Assembly: GCF_000717875.1 (NCBI RefSeq)
Contig: NZ_JOCT01000042.1
Location: 1 to 64,000, forward strand
Direction: 5' to 3'
DNA: 64,000 bases
From: Streptomyces sp. NRRL S-455
Lineage (GTDB): Bacteria > Actinomycetota > Actinomycetes > Streptomycetales > Streptomycetaceae
Shown: positions 8,549 to 17,487 of the stretch, one piece after another
Numbering within the stretch: the first letter of the stretch is position 1
Layout: each line of letters opens with the position of its first letter
Translations under genes and position numbers: made by a program
The notes under the pieces: generated by a model
What the model saw: the letters and a program-made list of their open reading frames with translations, nothing else
What the model was told of the DNA's origin: nothing
The model's database searches: none

Positions 8549-8789
8549 CACTGCTCGGCGCTGCGGGAGTTGTCGTCGCCCCGGTTCACGGGATGCGCCC
8601 GACTCCCGGCGTCCACCGACTCGGCCCGTTCGAAAAGGTCTGGTCAGGCTGTTATCGGTTGCTGATCCAATCGGCCCCCGACGGGTCGGCCGAACCGCCT
8701 CCGGCCGGTGCCTGACCAGCCGGGACCCGCTCGAACGTATCCTGCGTGATCTCAGGGAACGCGTCGACGCAAGGGAAAGGGACCCCGGC

Positions 8790-9452
8790 ATGGCCGTCAT
8801 CCACCGCACCACGCTCAAGCCGACCAAGCTCGAGCTGCTCACCTCCTGGCTGCCCTCCCGCCCCTGGTACCGCGCTGGCACGACGGCACCGCAGCTGGCC
8901 AAAGCCGGCGGGTTCCGGCTCGACGACCCGCAAGGTGAGGTGGGGATCGAGTTCATGGTCGTCACCGACACCTCCAGCCCCCACCCGACCGCCTACCTGG
9001 TTCCCCTCACCTACCGCGGTGCCCCGCTCGACGGGGCGGAGCAGGCTTTCGTGGGCACCATGGAGCACGGTGTGCTCGGACGGCGCTGGGCCTACGACGG
9101 GTGTCAGGACCCGGTGATGGCCGCACAGTTGGCCGCCTTGATCGAGGGGCGGGTGCAGGCCCAGGACCAGAACAGCAGTGATGTCCCCGACCGTGAGGTC
9201 ACCGCCTCCCTCACCGGCGAAGGCCCCATCCCTTCGGACTTCGCCGCCGCCGTCGACGACCGGAACGGCACCCGGCTGACCACACCGCACGGCACGACCC
9301 TTCACCTGCACCGGGTCCTCGAACCCGCGCCGGACGGTCCGTTCTCTCCTTCGCGGGCAGTCACCGGTCGCGTCACCGGCACCTGGCAGACACCGGACGG
9401 CACCCGTGCCAAGGGTGTCTTCGCCGTTCTGCACACCGGCCTGCCGGCCTAG
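8790..9452 (+). CDS. Maltokinase N-terminal cap-like domain protein
   Basis: This 220-residue soluble protein starts M-A-V-I-H-R-T-T-L-K-P-T-K-L-E-L-L and contains G-G-F-R-L-D-D-P-Q-G-E-V-G-I-E-F-M-V-V, a pattern shared by streptomycete proteins with the cap domain found at the start of maltokinases and trehalose synthase-maltokinases. The kinase domain itself is absent, so catalytic activity is not expected; the family is poorly characterised and may bind sugar or polyphosphate. The ATG at 8790 follows AAGGGAAAGGGA; an upstream extension to 8535 has no conserved sequence and overlaps the galactoside promoter. It is convergent with the following beta-lactamase-like gene; the 180 bp between them hold nothing I can assign. 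Confidence 0.7.
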   Translation: MAVIHRTTLKPTKLELLTSWLPSRPWYRAGTTAPQLAKAGGFRLDDPQGEVGIEFMVVTDTSSPHPTAYLVPLTYRGAPLDGAEQAFVGTMEHGVLGRRWAYDGCQDPVMAAQLAALIEGRVQAQDQNSSDVPDREVTASLTGEGPIPSDFAAAVDDRNGTRLTTPHGTTLHLHRVLEPAPDGPFSPSRAVTGRVTGTWQTPDGTRAKGVFAVLHTGLPA

Positions 9453-9632
9453 AGGGGTCTTTGCCAACGACGGGTGTCAGAGGGTGGCGATGCCTCGCCG
9501 GGCCTTCATCCTGTTGACTGCGCCCTCGAGGGTGTTCCGTTCCCCTTCTATACCCGCACCTTCTTCAGGTCAGGGATGAACCGCGAGCCGGCCGTCGCCC
9601 GGCCCGCCGTCGTCACGAACTGGATACGCACC

Positions 9633-10442
9633 CTAGACCCATCTCGAACGGAGCTCGTCACGCAGGCGCCGGGCCACCTGGCCCATGAGGGCGTCGGCGC
9701 CCGGCTGCCTGCCGGCGGCCACCCGTGACTCCGTCAGGACGGCCACGGCATAGGTCTGGCCGTCGGCGTGTTCGACTACGCCGACCTCGTGGCGCAGGTT
9801 GAGCAGCATGCCTGTCTTGGACGACCACGTGGAGGAGTCGGAGTCGAAGTCCGGGCCGAGGCGGTTGCGCACGAGGTTGTTGGCCATGAAGCCGCGCACC
9901 CGCGCCGCGACGTCGGGGTGGATCGCCGGGGGCTCGGCGCCCTCAGTACCGGGCCGCGACCGCCAGAGTGCCTGCAGGAGGTCGACGAAAGCCCGCGCCG
10001 TCCCGGTGTTGGCGCGTGAGACGTCGAGTTGCGGCACCCGGTGGCCGCGCCCGGGGGTGCCGGCGTCGATCGCGAGGGCGTGCGCGAGGTGTACGTCCGC
10101 CGGGTCGAAACGCTCCACCGGGGTTTCCATCAACTCGCGCATGGTGTGCCGGACGGCGATGCCGCGCAGCCCGAACTCGTGCAGGACCGCCCCGACCCGG
10201 TCGGGCGGGGTGAGTGCGAAGAGAGCGTCGGCGGCGCCGTCGAGTTCCCCGCGCCGGATGCGTTCCAGTGTCACCAGGGCGAGCGGGATCTTCACGAGGG
10301 AAGCGACGGGTAACTCGATGTCGGGGTCGATACCGATCTCGTCGCCCGTCTCCAGGTCCCGGACGAGGAACGAGCCGTACAGCCCGCCGTCGCGCAGCGT
10401 CCGGCGAAGCTCCCCGAGCAGCCTCTCGGTACCCGTGGTCAT
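9633..10442 (-). CDS. Class A beta-lactamase-like serine hydrolase, SDN region deleted
   Basis: This 269-residue protein belongs to the beta-lactamase class A-related serine hydrolases (beta-lactamase2 domain). The SxxK motif is S-L-V-K at 48-51 and the KTG triad is at 209-211 in S-S-K-T-G-M. Between them the family normally has a stretch of about 40 residues with an S-D-N motif before the A-A-D-A-L-F helix. Here R-R-G-E-L-D-G runs directly into A-A-D-A-L-F, so that stretch, including SDN, seems to be deleted in frame near 10235. No signal peptide is evident. The ATG at 10442 fits the family start better than an upstream one at 10511, which would overlap the divergent frame. Activity is doubtful. 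Confidence 0.7.
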   Translation of the reverse strand: MTTGTERLLGELRRTLRDGGLYGSFLVRDLETGDEIGIDPDIELPVASLVKIPLALVTLERIRRGELDGAADALFALTPPDRVGAVLHEFGLRGIAVRHTMRELMETPVERFDPADVHLAHALAIDAGTPGRGHRVPQLDVSRANTGTARAFVDLLQALWRSRPGTEGAEPPAIHPDVAARVRGFMANNLVRNRLGPDFDSDSSTWSSKTGMLLNLRHEVGVVEHADGQTYAVAVLTESRVAAGRQPGADALMGQVARRLRDELRSRWV

Positions 10443-10613
10443 GCGGCTGCCTCCGGCATCGATCTGTCGCCCGACGAACTCCTCACGCACCTTGATGACA
10501 TCGTGACCCACACCGACGAGGAGCAGGACTTCGACGCCGATGACGCAATTCCCGGCGAGATCGGTGCCACCTGTCTGTACGCGGTGTACGACCCGGTCTC
10601 CGGTACGTGCTCA
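10443..10613 (+). pseudogene. SpoIIE/PP2C-type phosphatase fragment
   Basis: The plus-strand frame just upstream of the dioxygenase reads [13 protein letters not shown], then [16 protein letters not shown], a hallmark of the SpoIIE-like phosphatase domains of streptomycete GAF/PAS sensor proteins. Only about 55 codons remain; the metal-binding aspartates and the rest of the domain are gone. The fragment continues in frame into mhpB-like sequence at about 10613, making the following chimera. It abuts the divergent beta-lactamase-like gene, so both ends of the original gene have been lost. Confidence 0.6.
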
Positions 10614-11516
10614 ATGGCCGGCAGGAACGACCCCGAGCCCGAGGTTCTGGCCCGCGTCGACGAGGCCGTCGAGAGCGCCAGGGCCTTCGTCCGCCGCTTC
10701 GACCCGGAGCTCGTCGTCCTCTACGCGCCCGACCACTACAACGGCTTCTTCTACAAGGAGATGCCCCCGTTCTGCCTGGCCACCGAGGCCCACGCGGTGG
10801 GCGACTTCGGTTCCCAGGGCGGGCCGCTGTCGGTCGACACCGAGGCCGCCAGGACGCTGTCCAAGGGGGTGCTCGACCGCGGCATCGACCTCACCGTCTC
10901 GGCCCGGATGACCGTGGACCACGGCTTCGCGCAGCCCCTGGAGGTGCTCTTCGGCGGTATCGACCGCGTGCCGGTGGTGCCCGTCTTCGTCAACGGCGTG
11001 GCGACCCCGCTCGGCCCGGTCAGCCGTATCCGCGCTCTCGGCACCGCGGTCGGTCAGGCCGCGGCCGCCCTGGACAAGCGGGTGCTGTTCGTCGCCTCCG
11101 GTGGTCTGTCCCACGACCCGCCGGTGCCGGTGCGCGAGGGCGCACCGCCCCGGGTCGCCGACGCGCTCATCGAGGGAAACCCGCCCACCCCTCAGCAGCG
11201 TGCGAAGGGCGAGGAGCGGGTCGTCCAGGCCGGCCGCGACTACGCCGCCGGGTCGACGAAGATGATCCCGATCAACCCCGCCTGGGACAACCTCCTCCTC
11301 GACCATCTGGAGCGCGGCGACCTCGCGGAGTTCGACTCCTGGACCGTCGATGACATGGCCGCACAGGGCGGCGGCTCCGCCCACGAGGTCCGCACCTGGA
11401 TCGCGGCGTACGCCTCCCTCGCGGCGACTGGCAAGTACGAGATGACGTCTCGCTTCTACGAGGCCATCCCCGCCTGGATCGCCGGATTCGCCGTGACCAC
11501 GGCGGAAGGGCGGTGA
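10503..11516 (+). CDS. mhpB: 3-carboxyethylcatechol 2,3-dioxygenase (MhpB), 5'-truncated and fused to a SpoIIE fragment
   Basis: From about residue 39 this 337-residue frame is a class III extradiol (LigB-type) dioxygenase of the MhpB group, which cleaves 2,3-dihydroxyphenylpropionate. [23 protein letters not shown] and G-L-S-H-D-P-P are present; the last two hold the equivalents of E. coli MhpB His115 and His179. The first 15 or so residues of MhpB, with the C-L-S-H-S-P-L motif whose histidine is a predicted iron ligand, are missing and replaced by SpoIIE phosphatase sequence. GTG 10503 opens the fused frame; ATG 10614 is an internal alternative that also lacks the motif. Without the ligand the enzyme is probably inactive. 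Its stop overlaps the start of the next chimera. Confidence 0.7.
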   Translation: MTHTDEEQDFDADDAIPGEIGATCLYAVYDPVSGTCSMAGRNDPEPEVLARVDEAVESARAFVRRFDPELVVLYAPDHYNGFFYKEMPPFCLATEAHAVGDFGSQGGPLSVDTEAARTLSKGVLDRGIDLTVSARMTVDHGFAQPLEVLFGGIDRVPVVPVFVNGVATPLGPVSRIRALGTAVGQAAAALDKRVLFVASGGLSHDPPVPVREGAPPRVADALIEGNPPTPQQRAKGEERVVQAGRDYAAGSTKMIPINPAWDNLLLDHLERGDLAEFDSWTVDDMAAQGGGSAHEVRTWIAAYASLAATGKYEMTSRFYEAIPAWIAGFAVTTAEGR

Positions 11517-12730
11517 CCGGCATGGCAGTCACACCCGTCGAGCTGGCGGCTGCCCGGCTCGCCGCCGCCTTCGCCGAGGGACGGCCCGTGGTCCCGGTAC
11601 GCGATCTGCTCGGTACACAGGACATCGACGCCGCGTACGCCGTACAGCAGGAACTCACCCGCAGCAGAGTGGACAGCGGTGCGGTCGTCGTCGGCCGCAA
11701 GATCGGCCTGACCTCCCCGGCCGTCCAGCGCCAACTCGGCGTCGACCAGCCTGACTTCCTGGCCAACGCCCACCGGCTCGCGCCCTTCGGAAAGCGGCTC
11801 ATCGACCTCACCCCCGCCGCCATCGGCCCGTTCGTCGTCCCGCCCGTCAACCTCGACGAGCACCTGGCGGCCGGCGCGGACAACCTCAACATGGTCACCT
11901 GCGGCGGCCAGGCCACCATCCCCATGGTCGCGGCCATCTCCGCGGTGACCGACGTCCACTATGCGGAGATCGTCGCCTCCATCGCCTCCAAGTCGGCGGG
12001 GCCGGGCACGCGCGCCAACATCGACGAGTTCACCGAGACCACCTCCCACGCCATCGAGAACGTCGGCGGAGCGGCCCGCGGCAAGGCGGTCATCATCCTG
12101 AACCCTGCCGAACCCCCGCTGATCATGCGAGACACCGTCTTCTGCCTCATCGGGGACGCGGACCACGACGCCATCCGGGCCTCAGTCAAGGACATGGCGG
12201 CGCGGGTCGCGCAGTACGTGCCGGGCTACCGCCTCAAGCAGGAGGTGCAGTTCACCCCGATCGTGGGCTGGATCAACGACTTCGACTACTCCGGCGACCC
12301 ACGCGGACTGCACACCCCGCTCGGCTCCCACATCCGCCGGATGAACCCGCGCGACACCAAGCTCACGGTCCTCACCGACGTCAACATCCGCCGCATCATC
12401 CGGCGCGGCACCTCCTACGGCACCTCTCTGCCCCAGGATCGCCTCAAGGACGACGGCACACCGCGCGGCCTGGACTTCATCGCCCTCGGCGCACGGGCCA
12501 TCGACAACGTCGAGTTCCTCCAGAGCGAATGGGTCGGCTCCGGCAACTTCATGGGCCTGGGCAAGGAGAAGGACCCGATGATCTCGCTCCAGGACAAGGG
12601 CGCCTACTTCACCGTGCCCGGGACCCCGCCCCGCCGGGTGCAGAACATCCAGTCCTTCAACACCCTCCTCGGCGGCGAGTACTTCTTCATGCCCAGCCTG
12701 TCCGCCATCCGCTGGCTCAGCAGCAACTGA
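11513..12730 (+). CDS. Tripartite chimera: MhpD hydratase / MhpF aldehyde dehydrogenase / DyP peroxidase pieces in one frame
   Basis: This 405-codon frame is a mosaic. Residues 1-82 match the start of 2-keto-4-pentenoate hydratase ([10 protein letters not shown]). Residues 83-250 match the middle of acylating acetaldehyde dehydrogenase MhpF ([10 protein letters not shown], catalytic C130 in [24 protein letters not shown]) without its NAD-binding start or its C-terminus. Residues 251-405 match the second half of a DyP-type peroxidase, with proximal heme histidine H273 in [10 protein letters not shown] but without the distal GxxDG segment. Junctions lie near 11759 and 12263, and the intervening genes (rest of mhpD, mhpE, start of mhpF and of the peroxidase) are absent. 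The start is GTG 11513 or ATG 11522. None of the three activities should survive. Confidence 0.75.
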   Translation: MTGMAVTPVELAAARLAAAFAEGRPVVPVRDLLGTQDIDAAYAVQQELTRSRVDSGAVVVGRKIGLTSPAVQRQLGVDQPDFLANAHRLAPFGKRLIDLTPAAIGPFVVPPVNLDEHLAAGADNLNMVTCGGQATIPMVAAISAVTDVHYAEIVASIASKSAGPGTRANIDEFTETTSHAIENVGGAARGKAVIILNPAEPPLIMRDTVFCLIGDADHDAIRASVKDMAARVAQYVPGYRLKQEVQFTPIVGWINDFDYSGDPRGLHTPLGSHIRRMNPRDTKLTVLTDVNIRRIIRRGTSYGTSLPQDRLKDDGTPRGLDFIALGARAIDNVEFLQSEWVGSGNFMGLGKEKDPMISLQDKGAYFTVPGTPPRRVQNIQSFNTLLGGEYFFMPSLSAIRWLSSN

Positions 12731-12758
12731 CCCCCCACCCCGCGCGAAGGCACTGCCC

Positions 12759-13847
12759 ATGACCTCGTACGTCCGCTACAGCCCCGACCTCGAACAGCCC
12801 TTTCCGGACGAGGACGAACTCGTCCGCCAGGTCGTCGCGGCCATGGGCAAGGCCAACCAGCAGGTCGCCGACAAACACCGGCACGGCCTGCGCGACGCCC
12901 ACGCCAAGAGCCACGGCGTCCTCGCCGGCGAGCTGCGCATCCAGCCCGACCTGCCCGCCCACCTCGCCCAGGGCCTCTTCGCCGCACCGGCCACCCACCC
13001 GGTGATCGTCCGCTTCTCCTCCGCCCCCGGCGACCTGCGCTCCGACCAGGTGCCCGTCCAGCGCGGCCTCGCGATCAAGGTGATCGGCGCCCCCGGGCCC
13101 CGCGCCCTCGACGACGGCTTCACCACCCAGGACTTCCTCCTCGTCAACCACCCCACCCTGCCCTTCGGCAACATCGCCGAATACGCCAAACTCCAGGGCA
13201 TCCTGGAGAAACAGCCCGGCCAGAGCGACCAGCAACTCCAGCTCACCGGCGCAGCCGCCCGAGTGGCCGCCAAGGCCCTCACGCGCGTCGGACGCCCGCT
13301 ACCGCCTGCCGTCGAGACCCTGGCCGCCGCCAACGACCACATCCTCGGCGAGACCTTCCACTCCATGGCCGCGCTGCGCTACGGCGACCACGTGGCGAAG
13401 ATGTCCGCCGCGCCCCGCTCGGCGAACGTCAAGGCCCTCACCGGCAGCCACGTCGACAAGAAGGCCGGCGAGTCGGCCCTGCGCGACCTCGTCACCGACT
13501 TCTTCGCGCACAACAGCGCCGAGTACGACATCCGCGCCCAGCTGTGCACGGACATCGACCGGATGCCGGTGGAGGACGCCTCGGTCCTGTGGCCCGAGGA
13601 ACTGTCACCGCACCAGACCGTGGCCGTGCTGCACCTGCCCGCCCAGGACGCCTACAGCGACGCCCGCCGCCGCTACGCCGACGACGTCCTTTCCTTCAGC
13701 CCCTGGCACGCCCTGGAGGCCCACCGCCCGCTGGGCTCCATCATGCGCTCCCGCCGCGCCGCCTACCCCGCCTCCAGCGACTTCCGCCACCACTACAACG
13801 GCATCGAGCCGCAGGAGCCGTCCGACATCAAGGAGCTGCCCGCCTGA
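12759..13847 (+). CDS. Catalase-family heme protein
   Basis: This 362-residue protein is a compact member of the catalase superfamily, like other roughly 350-residue 'catalase-like' or SrpA-type heme proteins. D-A-H-A-K-S-H-G-V-L near residue 48 matches the distal-histidine region of catalases, P-V-I-V-R-F-S-S then R-G-L-A-I-K-V is the conserved core strand pair, and a C-terminal R-x-x-Y-P-x-S-x-x-F-R segment is a candidate for the heme-ligating tyrosine. It starts 28 bp after the DyP peroxidase remnant. In related genomes DyP and catalase-like genes are often neighbours, so an original peroxide-handling pair is inferred. A strong terminator follows. Confidence 0.72.
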   Translation: MTSYVRYSPDLEQPFPDEDELVRQVVAAMGKANQQVADKHRHGLRDAHAKSHGVLAGELRIQPDLPAHLAQGLFAAPATHPVIVRFSSAPGDLRSDQVPVQRGLAIKVIGAPGPRALDDGFTTQDFLLVNHPTLPFGNIAEYAKLQGILEKQPGQSDQQLQLTGAAARVAAKALTRVGRPLPPAVETLAAANDHILGETFHSMAALRYGDHVAKMSAAPRSANVKALTGSHVDKKAGESALRDLVTDFFAHNSAEYDIRAQLCTDIDRMPVEDASVLWPEELSPHQTVAVLHLPAQDAYSDARRRYADDVLSFSPWHALEAHRPLGSIMRSRRAAYPASSDFRHHYNGIEPQEPSDIKELPA

Positions 13848-13851
13848 CGAG

Positions 13852-13891
13852 GTCCCGACCGGCCCCGGATGCGTCTGGGGCCGGTCGGGAC
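13852..13891 (+). terminator. Strong hairpin terminator after the catalase gene
   Basis: A perfect 15-bp inverted repeat (13852-13866 with 13877-13891, beginning GTCCCGACC) surrounds a 10-base loop immediately after the catalase stop. There is no T-run, which is common for terminators in streptomycetes. It separates the catalase gene from the tetR unit downstream. Confidence 0.7.
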
Positions 13892-13900
13892 TCGCGTGCC

Positions 13901-13920
13901 AGAATGGAGAGGTCCATTCT
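13901..13920 (+). promoter_or_regulatory. 20-bp TetR-type operator before the tetR gene
   Basis: AGAATGGA (13901-13908) and TCCATTCT (13913-13920) form a perfect 8-4-8 inverted repeat 29 bp before the GTG start of the tetR gene. Size and placement fit an autoregulatory operator of that TetR. An in-frame ATG inside the palindrome (13904) could be an alternative start, which is another reason to prefer the downstream GTG. Confidence 0.55.
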
Positions 13921-13948
13921 CCGCCCTGGCTTCTTCGAGGTTCCTTTC

Positions 13949-14575
13949 GTGTCCCAGCCCGTCGGCCGTGTGCCCCAGCGACGCAACGCCCGGTCCAACC
14001 GGGCGCGCATCCTCGCCACCGCCCGCCAGGAGCTCGGCCGGAACCCCGACATCACCCTGGAGGAACTCGCCCGCGCCGCCGGCGTCGTACGGCGCACGCT
14101 GTTCGGGCACTTCCCCGGCAGGGCGGCACTCCTGGACGCGCTGGCAGAGGAGGCCACCGAGGCGCTCCAGGCCGCCGTCGCGGTCGGCGCGGAGGTGACG
14201 GAACCGGCCGACCGGGCGCTCGCCCACTTCACGTTGGCGCTCTGGCCCGTGGGCGACCGCTACCGGATGCTCCTGGCGCTGGCCCGAAGAGACCTCGGCA
14301 TGGACCGCGTCGCCGGGATCCTGGAGCCCGCCCGGGTCAGGGTCACGGCCATCCTGGAGCAGGGACAACGGGACGGAGTCTTCCACACCCACCTGCCGGC
14401 CCCGGTGCTGAGCGTCGGCCTGGAGGCGATGACGGTCGCCCTGCTGGAGGAGGTCAACACCGGGGCGCTGGAGGACGACGGCACCCGGGTGGCCGTCACC
14501 ACGCTCATCGCGGCCGGTGTGCCGGAGAAGCGGGCGCAGATCGTCGTCGACGAGATGGCCGCCACCGAGGCGTGA
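13949..14575 (+). CDS. TetR-family transcriptional regulator
   Basis: This 208-residue protein has an N-terminal TetR helix-turn-helix (R-A-R-I-L-A-T-A-R-Q-E-L-G then T-L-E-E-L-A-R-A-A-G-V then T-L-F-G-H-F) and an all-helical ligand domain. GTG 13949 gives the typical length and follows the presumed operator. It is a clear paralogue of the TetR at 17569, sharing the R-Q-E-L-G-R-x-P-D, A-G-V-V-R-R-T, A-L-L/M and V-W/L-W-P-V-G-D-R-Y-R blocks. The target other than itself is unknown; the gene after it is decayed. Confidence 0.8.
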   Translation: MSQPVGRVPQRRNARSNRARILATARQELGRNPDITLEELARAAGVVRRTLFGHFPGRAALLDALAEEATEALQAAVAVGAEVTEPADRALAHFTLALWPVGDRYRMLLALARRDLGMDRVAGILEPARVRVTAILEQGQRDGVFHTHLPAPVLSVGLEAMTVALLEEVNTGALEDDGTRVAVTTLIAAGVPEKRAQIVVDEMAATEA

Positions 14576-14589
14576 GTTCGCCCCCCACA

Positions 14590-15397
14590 GTTCGACGTGA
14601 CCCCGATGCGAAGCGCCGGGGTCTTTCCCGCCCCCGCGCCAGCGTCGTGGCGATGCGGTAGTGCCGGGCCAGCGCCGCCACGTCATATGGGTAGGTCCAC
14701 TCCGCCCGCCGGACCGGGTCCCGAGGGGCAGGACCAGATCTTCGACGATGCGCACCTCCTAGCGAAACACTTGGCCGGACCGCGCAGTTCGTCGAGGCCG
14801 ACCTGCATGCCTTGGAACACATTCGGCGGAATCGGGACGGCAAGCGCCGCCTTGCCGTGGTTGAGGTCATCCAGATGCGCGTTGAATTCTCGTTCCCTGA
14901 TCAGGTCCACGGGCACAGGCGACTACCACCGGCACGGCCGAACTACCTGGACATACCTCGGCTCGGAACTCCTCCAGGGCGTGTTCCGACGTCCCATCCG
15001 TGATCTGCTGACGGGGCTCAGCGAGAGCGCCGTCGTCCCGCCCGGGCTCCCAGCCCTTGAATGGTGCCTGCGCAGTGCGCTCCACCGCGAGCAGCCCGGC
15101 GGACGCGTGTTCAAGACGAGCCGCAGCCCCGTGGAACTGCAAGGGCACGGACGCGGCACATTGGCCGGCCACCCGCATGGCCAGACGCCGCCAGGCACAC
15201 GCTTCCACCGCCTCGGCCTGCACCATCGCAACCCGGTTGAGGATCACCAGGGCCAACGGAACGCCGAACGAAGCGGTCGTCACGGACGAGAAGACAATGG
15301 TGAGGAACGCCTTGTCCGCCCAGAATCCCGCGTGATCTCGCCACCAGCCCAGGCCGAGCAGCGCCATGCCAACCATCCGCAGCGCCGCCCACGGCAC
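14590..15397 (-). pseudogene. Decayed membrane-protein gene with several frameshifts
   Basis: Pieces of one minus-strand gene appear in order in different frames. From 15397 comes a membrane-like stretch (W-W-R-D-H-A-G-F-W, then F-G-V-P-L-A-L-V-I-L) with a helical tail. At about 14916-14780 comes N-A-H-L-D-D-L-N-H-G-K-A-A-L-A-V-P-I-P. At 14755-14705 comes V-R-I-V-E-D-L-V-L-P-L-G. At 14705-14590 comes Y-P-Y-D-V-A-A-L-A-R-H-Y-R-I-A-T-T-L-A. Together these resemble a streptomycete hypothetical protein with an N-terminal membrane helix pair. At least three frameshifts separate the pieces. The function was unknown even in intact relatives. The rest of 14576-15768 holds a terminator (15643-15685) and nothing else I can assign. 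Confidence 0.5.
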
Positions 15398-15642
15398 TCA
15401 ACCGCGCGGCGTCTCTTCTCAGATCCCCCCGCACCTGCCCCGCCCCTCCCCGAACGGCTTGATCACCAGCTCCCCGACGCTGCACCGCCCAACTCGGCGT
15501 CAAGCCAGTGGGGCCAAACCAAGCCGCCCCCGAAACCACCCCATAGCGCCTGATCTTCGACAATCATCCTGGAACTGGTCCCGGTTGGGGTCACCTATGA
15601 GGGTCCGCTGAACGCCACCCCAGCCACCCGGGACGGACAGCG

Positions 15643-15685
15643 AAAAAAGGGGGACGGTGCCGGGTGTCCCCTCCCGGCACCGTCC
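15643..15685 (-). terminator. Rho-independent terminator of the drug-exporter gene
   Basis: On the minus strand a perfect 13-bp stem (15673-15685 with 15652-15664) encloses an 8-base loop and is followed by CCC and a run of six Ts. It lies about 85 bp after the stop of the MFS exporter and is the only classical T-tailed terminator I noticed in the window. Confidence 0.85.
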
Positions 15686-15768
15686 CGGGGCCGTGCGCCG
15701 CTCAGGCACAGCCCGTCCTGGGGGTGGAGGAGGCCGGAATCGGGGTTCCGGCCTCCGGTGTACAGGGC

Positions 15769-17382
15769 TCAGGCGCCCACGGTCTCGGTCTGCTCCTCGG
15801 TCACAGGCGTCGCTTCTTCCTCACCGTGCTTGGCGGTGTGCTTGCGGCCGGGCAGGACGGCGATGACGATCAGGGTCCCGGCGGCCATGATGATGCCGCC
15901 GATGAGGCTGGTGTGGGCGATGGCGTGGGCGAAGGACTCGTGCACCGCTCCCAGCAGGGTCTGGGCCTGCTCGGCGCCGCCCTGGGGGTTCTTGGCCACC
16001 TGCTCGGCGACCGCGATGCCGCCGCCGACGGAGTCCTTGGCGACGTCCATGGCCTCGGCCGGGAGGTGGCCGCCGACCATGTCGGTGAGCTTGTCCTTGT
16101 AGGACGTGGCCAGCAGCGAGCCGAGGATGGCGATGCCCAGGGCGCAGCCGAGTTCCAGGGCGGTGTCGTTGGCGCCGCCGGCGACGCCCAGCTCCGACTC
16201 GGGGAAGGAGCCCATGATGGTGTCGGTGGCCGGGGACAGGCTCAGGCCCATGGCGAAGCCGAGCAGCAGCAGGGGCGTGAGGAAGTCGGTGTAGGTCGAG
16301 CCCGTCTCGATCCGGGTGAGCAGGAAGACGCCCGCGGTGCCGATGACCATGCCGGTTCCGACCACGATCTTCACGCCCAGCTTCGGGGCGAGCTTGCCGG
16401 TAACCGCGGCGCCGACGAAGACCGCACCGGCCAGTGGCAGCAGGCGGATGCCGGTCTCCAGGGCGTCGTAGCCGAGGACGAACTGGAGGAACTGGGTGGA
16501 GTAGTAGATCGAGCCGAAGGTGCCGAAGAAGAAGAACAGCACTGCCATCATCGAGCCGCCGAAGGGGCGCTCGGTGAACTTGCGCACGTCCAGCATGGGG
16601 TTGGGGTGCTTCAACTCCCAGGCGACGAAGGCCAGCAGGCCCACGCCGGCGACGACGGCCGCGGTGATCGGGCCGGTGCCCCAGCCGAAGTGCGGGCCCT
16701 CGATGGTCGCGTAGACCAGGGAGCCGACCGACACGATCGACAGCAGACCGCCGACGTAGTCGATGCGGCCCATGCCCTCCGCCTTCGACGGCGGGACCAG
16801 CAGCAGCGCGCCGACGACGCCGAGGACGGCGACGGGGACGTTCATCAGGAAGGTCGAGCCCCAGGCGTGGTTCTCCAGCAGCCAGCCGGCGGCGAGCGGG
16901 CCGGCGGCGATGGCGAGGCCGGAGGTCGCGGACCAGGCGGTGATCGCCTTGGCTCGCTCGGCGCGCGGGAAGATCGCGACCAGCAGCGAGAGCGTGGCCG
17001 GCATGACGACGGCGGCACCGACGCCCATGATCGCGCGGGCTGTGATGACGAGGTTCGTCTCATCGACCAGGCCGCCCATCACCGAACCTCCGGCGAAGAT
17101 CAGCAGACCGAGGACGAGCGCGCCGCGGCGGCTGTACTTGTCGCCGATCGCGCCCAGCACCAGCATCAGCGCGGCGTAGGGGACGGTGTAGCCGTCGATG
17201 ACCCACTGCAGGTCACTGCTGGACAGCCCCAGGTCCTTGGTCATGTCGGGGGCGGCCACAACCAACGACGTGTTCGCCATGACCACGATCAGCAGGCTCA
17301 GGCACAGGACCAGCAGCGCCCACCAGCGCCGATGGTAGGGCTCCGTCATCTTCTCGACGGGCATGTTCGGAAAGAGCGGCAT
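15769..17382 (-). CDS. EmrB/QacA-type 14-helix MFS multidrug exporter
   Basis: This 537-residue protein has about 14 predicted membrane helices. Helix 1 has the DHA2-like pattern ending V-V-A-A-P-D-M, followed by L-Q-W-V-I-D-G-Y-T-V-P-Y-A-A-L-M-L and the G-D-K-Y-S-R-R-G loop. G-P-L-A-A-G-W-L-L is the drug-antiporter motif C. It should expel hydrophobic drugs by proton antiport. ATG 17382 is chosen over 17457 because GAGGAG lies 8-9 bases upstream. It is divergent from a tetR (17569) with two repeated operator-like sites between, the standard layout of a TetR-controlled efflux pump. Confidence 0.87.
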   Translation of the reverse strand: MPLFPNMPVEKMTEPYHRRWWALLVLCLSLLIVVMANTSLVVAAPDMTKDLGLSSSDLQWVIDGYTVPYAALMLVLGAIGDKYSRRGALVLGLLIFAGGSVMGGLVDETNLVITARAIMGVGAAVVMPATLSLLVAIFPRAERAKAITAWSATSGLAIAAGPLAAGWLLENHAWGSTFLMNVPVAVLGVVGALLLVPPSKAEGMGRIDYVGGLLSIVSVGSLVYATIEGPHFGWGTGPITAAVVAGVGLLAFVAWELKHPNPMLDVRKFTERPFGGSMMAVLFFFFGTFGSIYYSTQFLQFVLGYDALETGIRLLPLAGAVFVGAAVTGKLAPKLGVKIVVGTGMVIGTAGVFLLTRIETGSTYTDFLTPLLLLGFAMGLSLSPATDTIMGSFPESELGVAGGANDTALELGCALGIAILGSLLATSYKDKLTDMVGGHLPAEAMDVAKDSVGGGIAVAEQVAKNPQGGAEQAQTLLGAVHESFAHAIAHTSLIGGIIMAAGTLIVIAVLPGRKHTAKHGEEEATPVTEEQTETVGA

Positions 17383-17487
17383 GGTCAGGCTCCTCAGCAG
17401 GAGGCGAAGCGCACGCTTCGGGGTGCGGAATCGATAGATCGGTGCACGCGGGGCCAAGAGGGGGGCCCGGCACCAGGGGCAGCTAAT

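Noticed and set aside
13544..13948. N-terminal extension of the first TetR to 13544
   Set aside because: It overlaps the catalase gene, a terminator and the operator, and has no TetR similarity.
14590..15397. Intact 176-residue membrane protein at 14867-15397
   Set aside because: The downstream parts of the same protein continue in other frames, so the open frame is only the first part of a decayed gene.
15769..17382. Maltose/sugar transporter reading of the exporter
   Set aside because: Fourteen helices, motif C and the divergent tetR with operators fit drug export much better.
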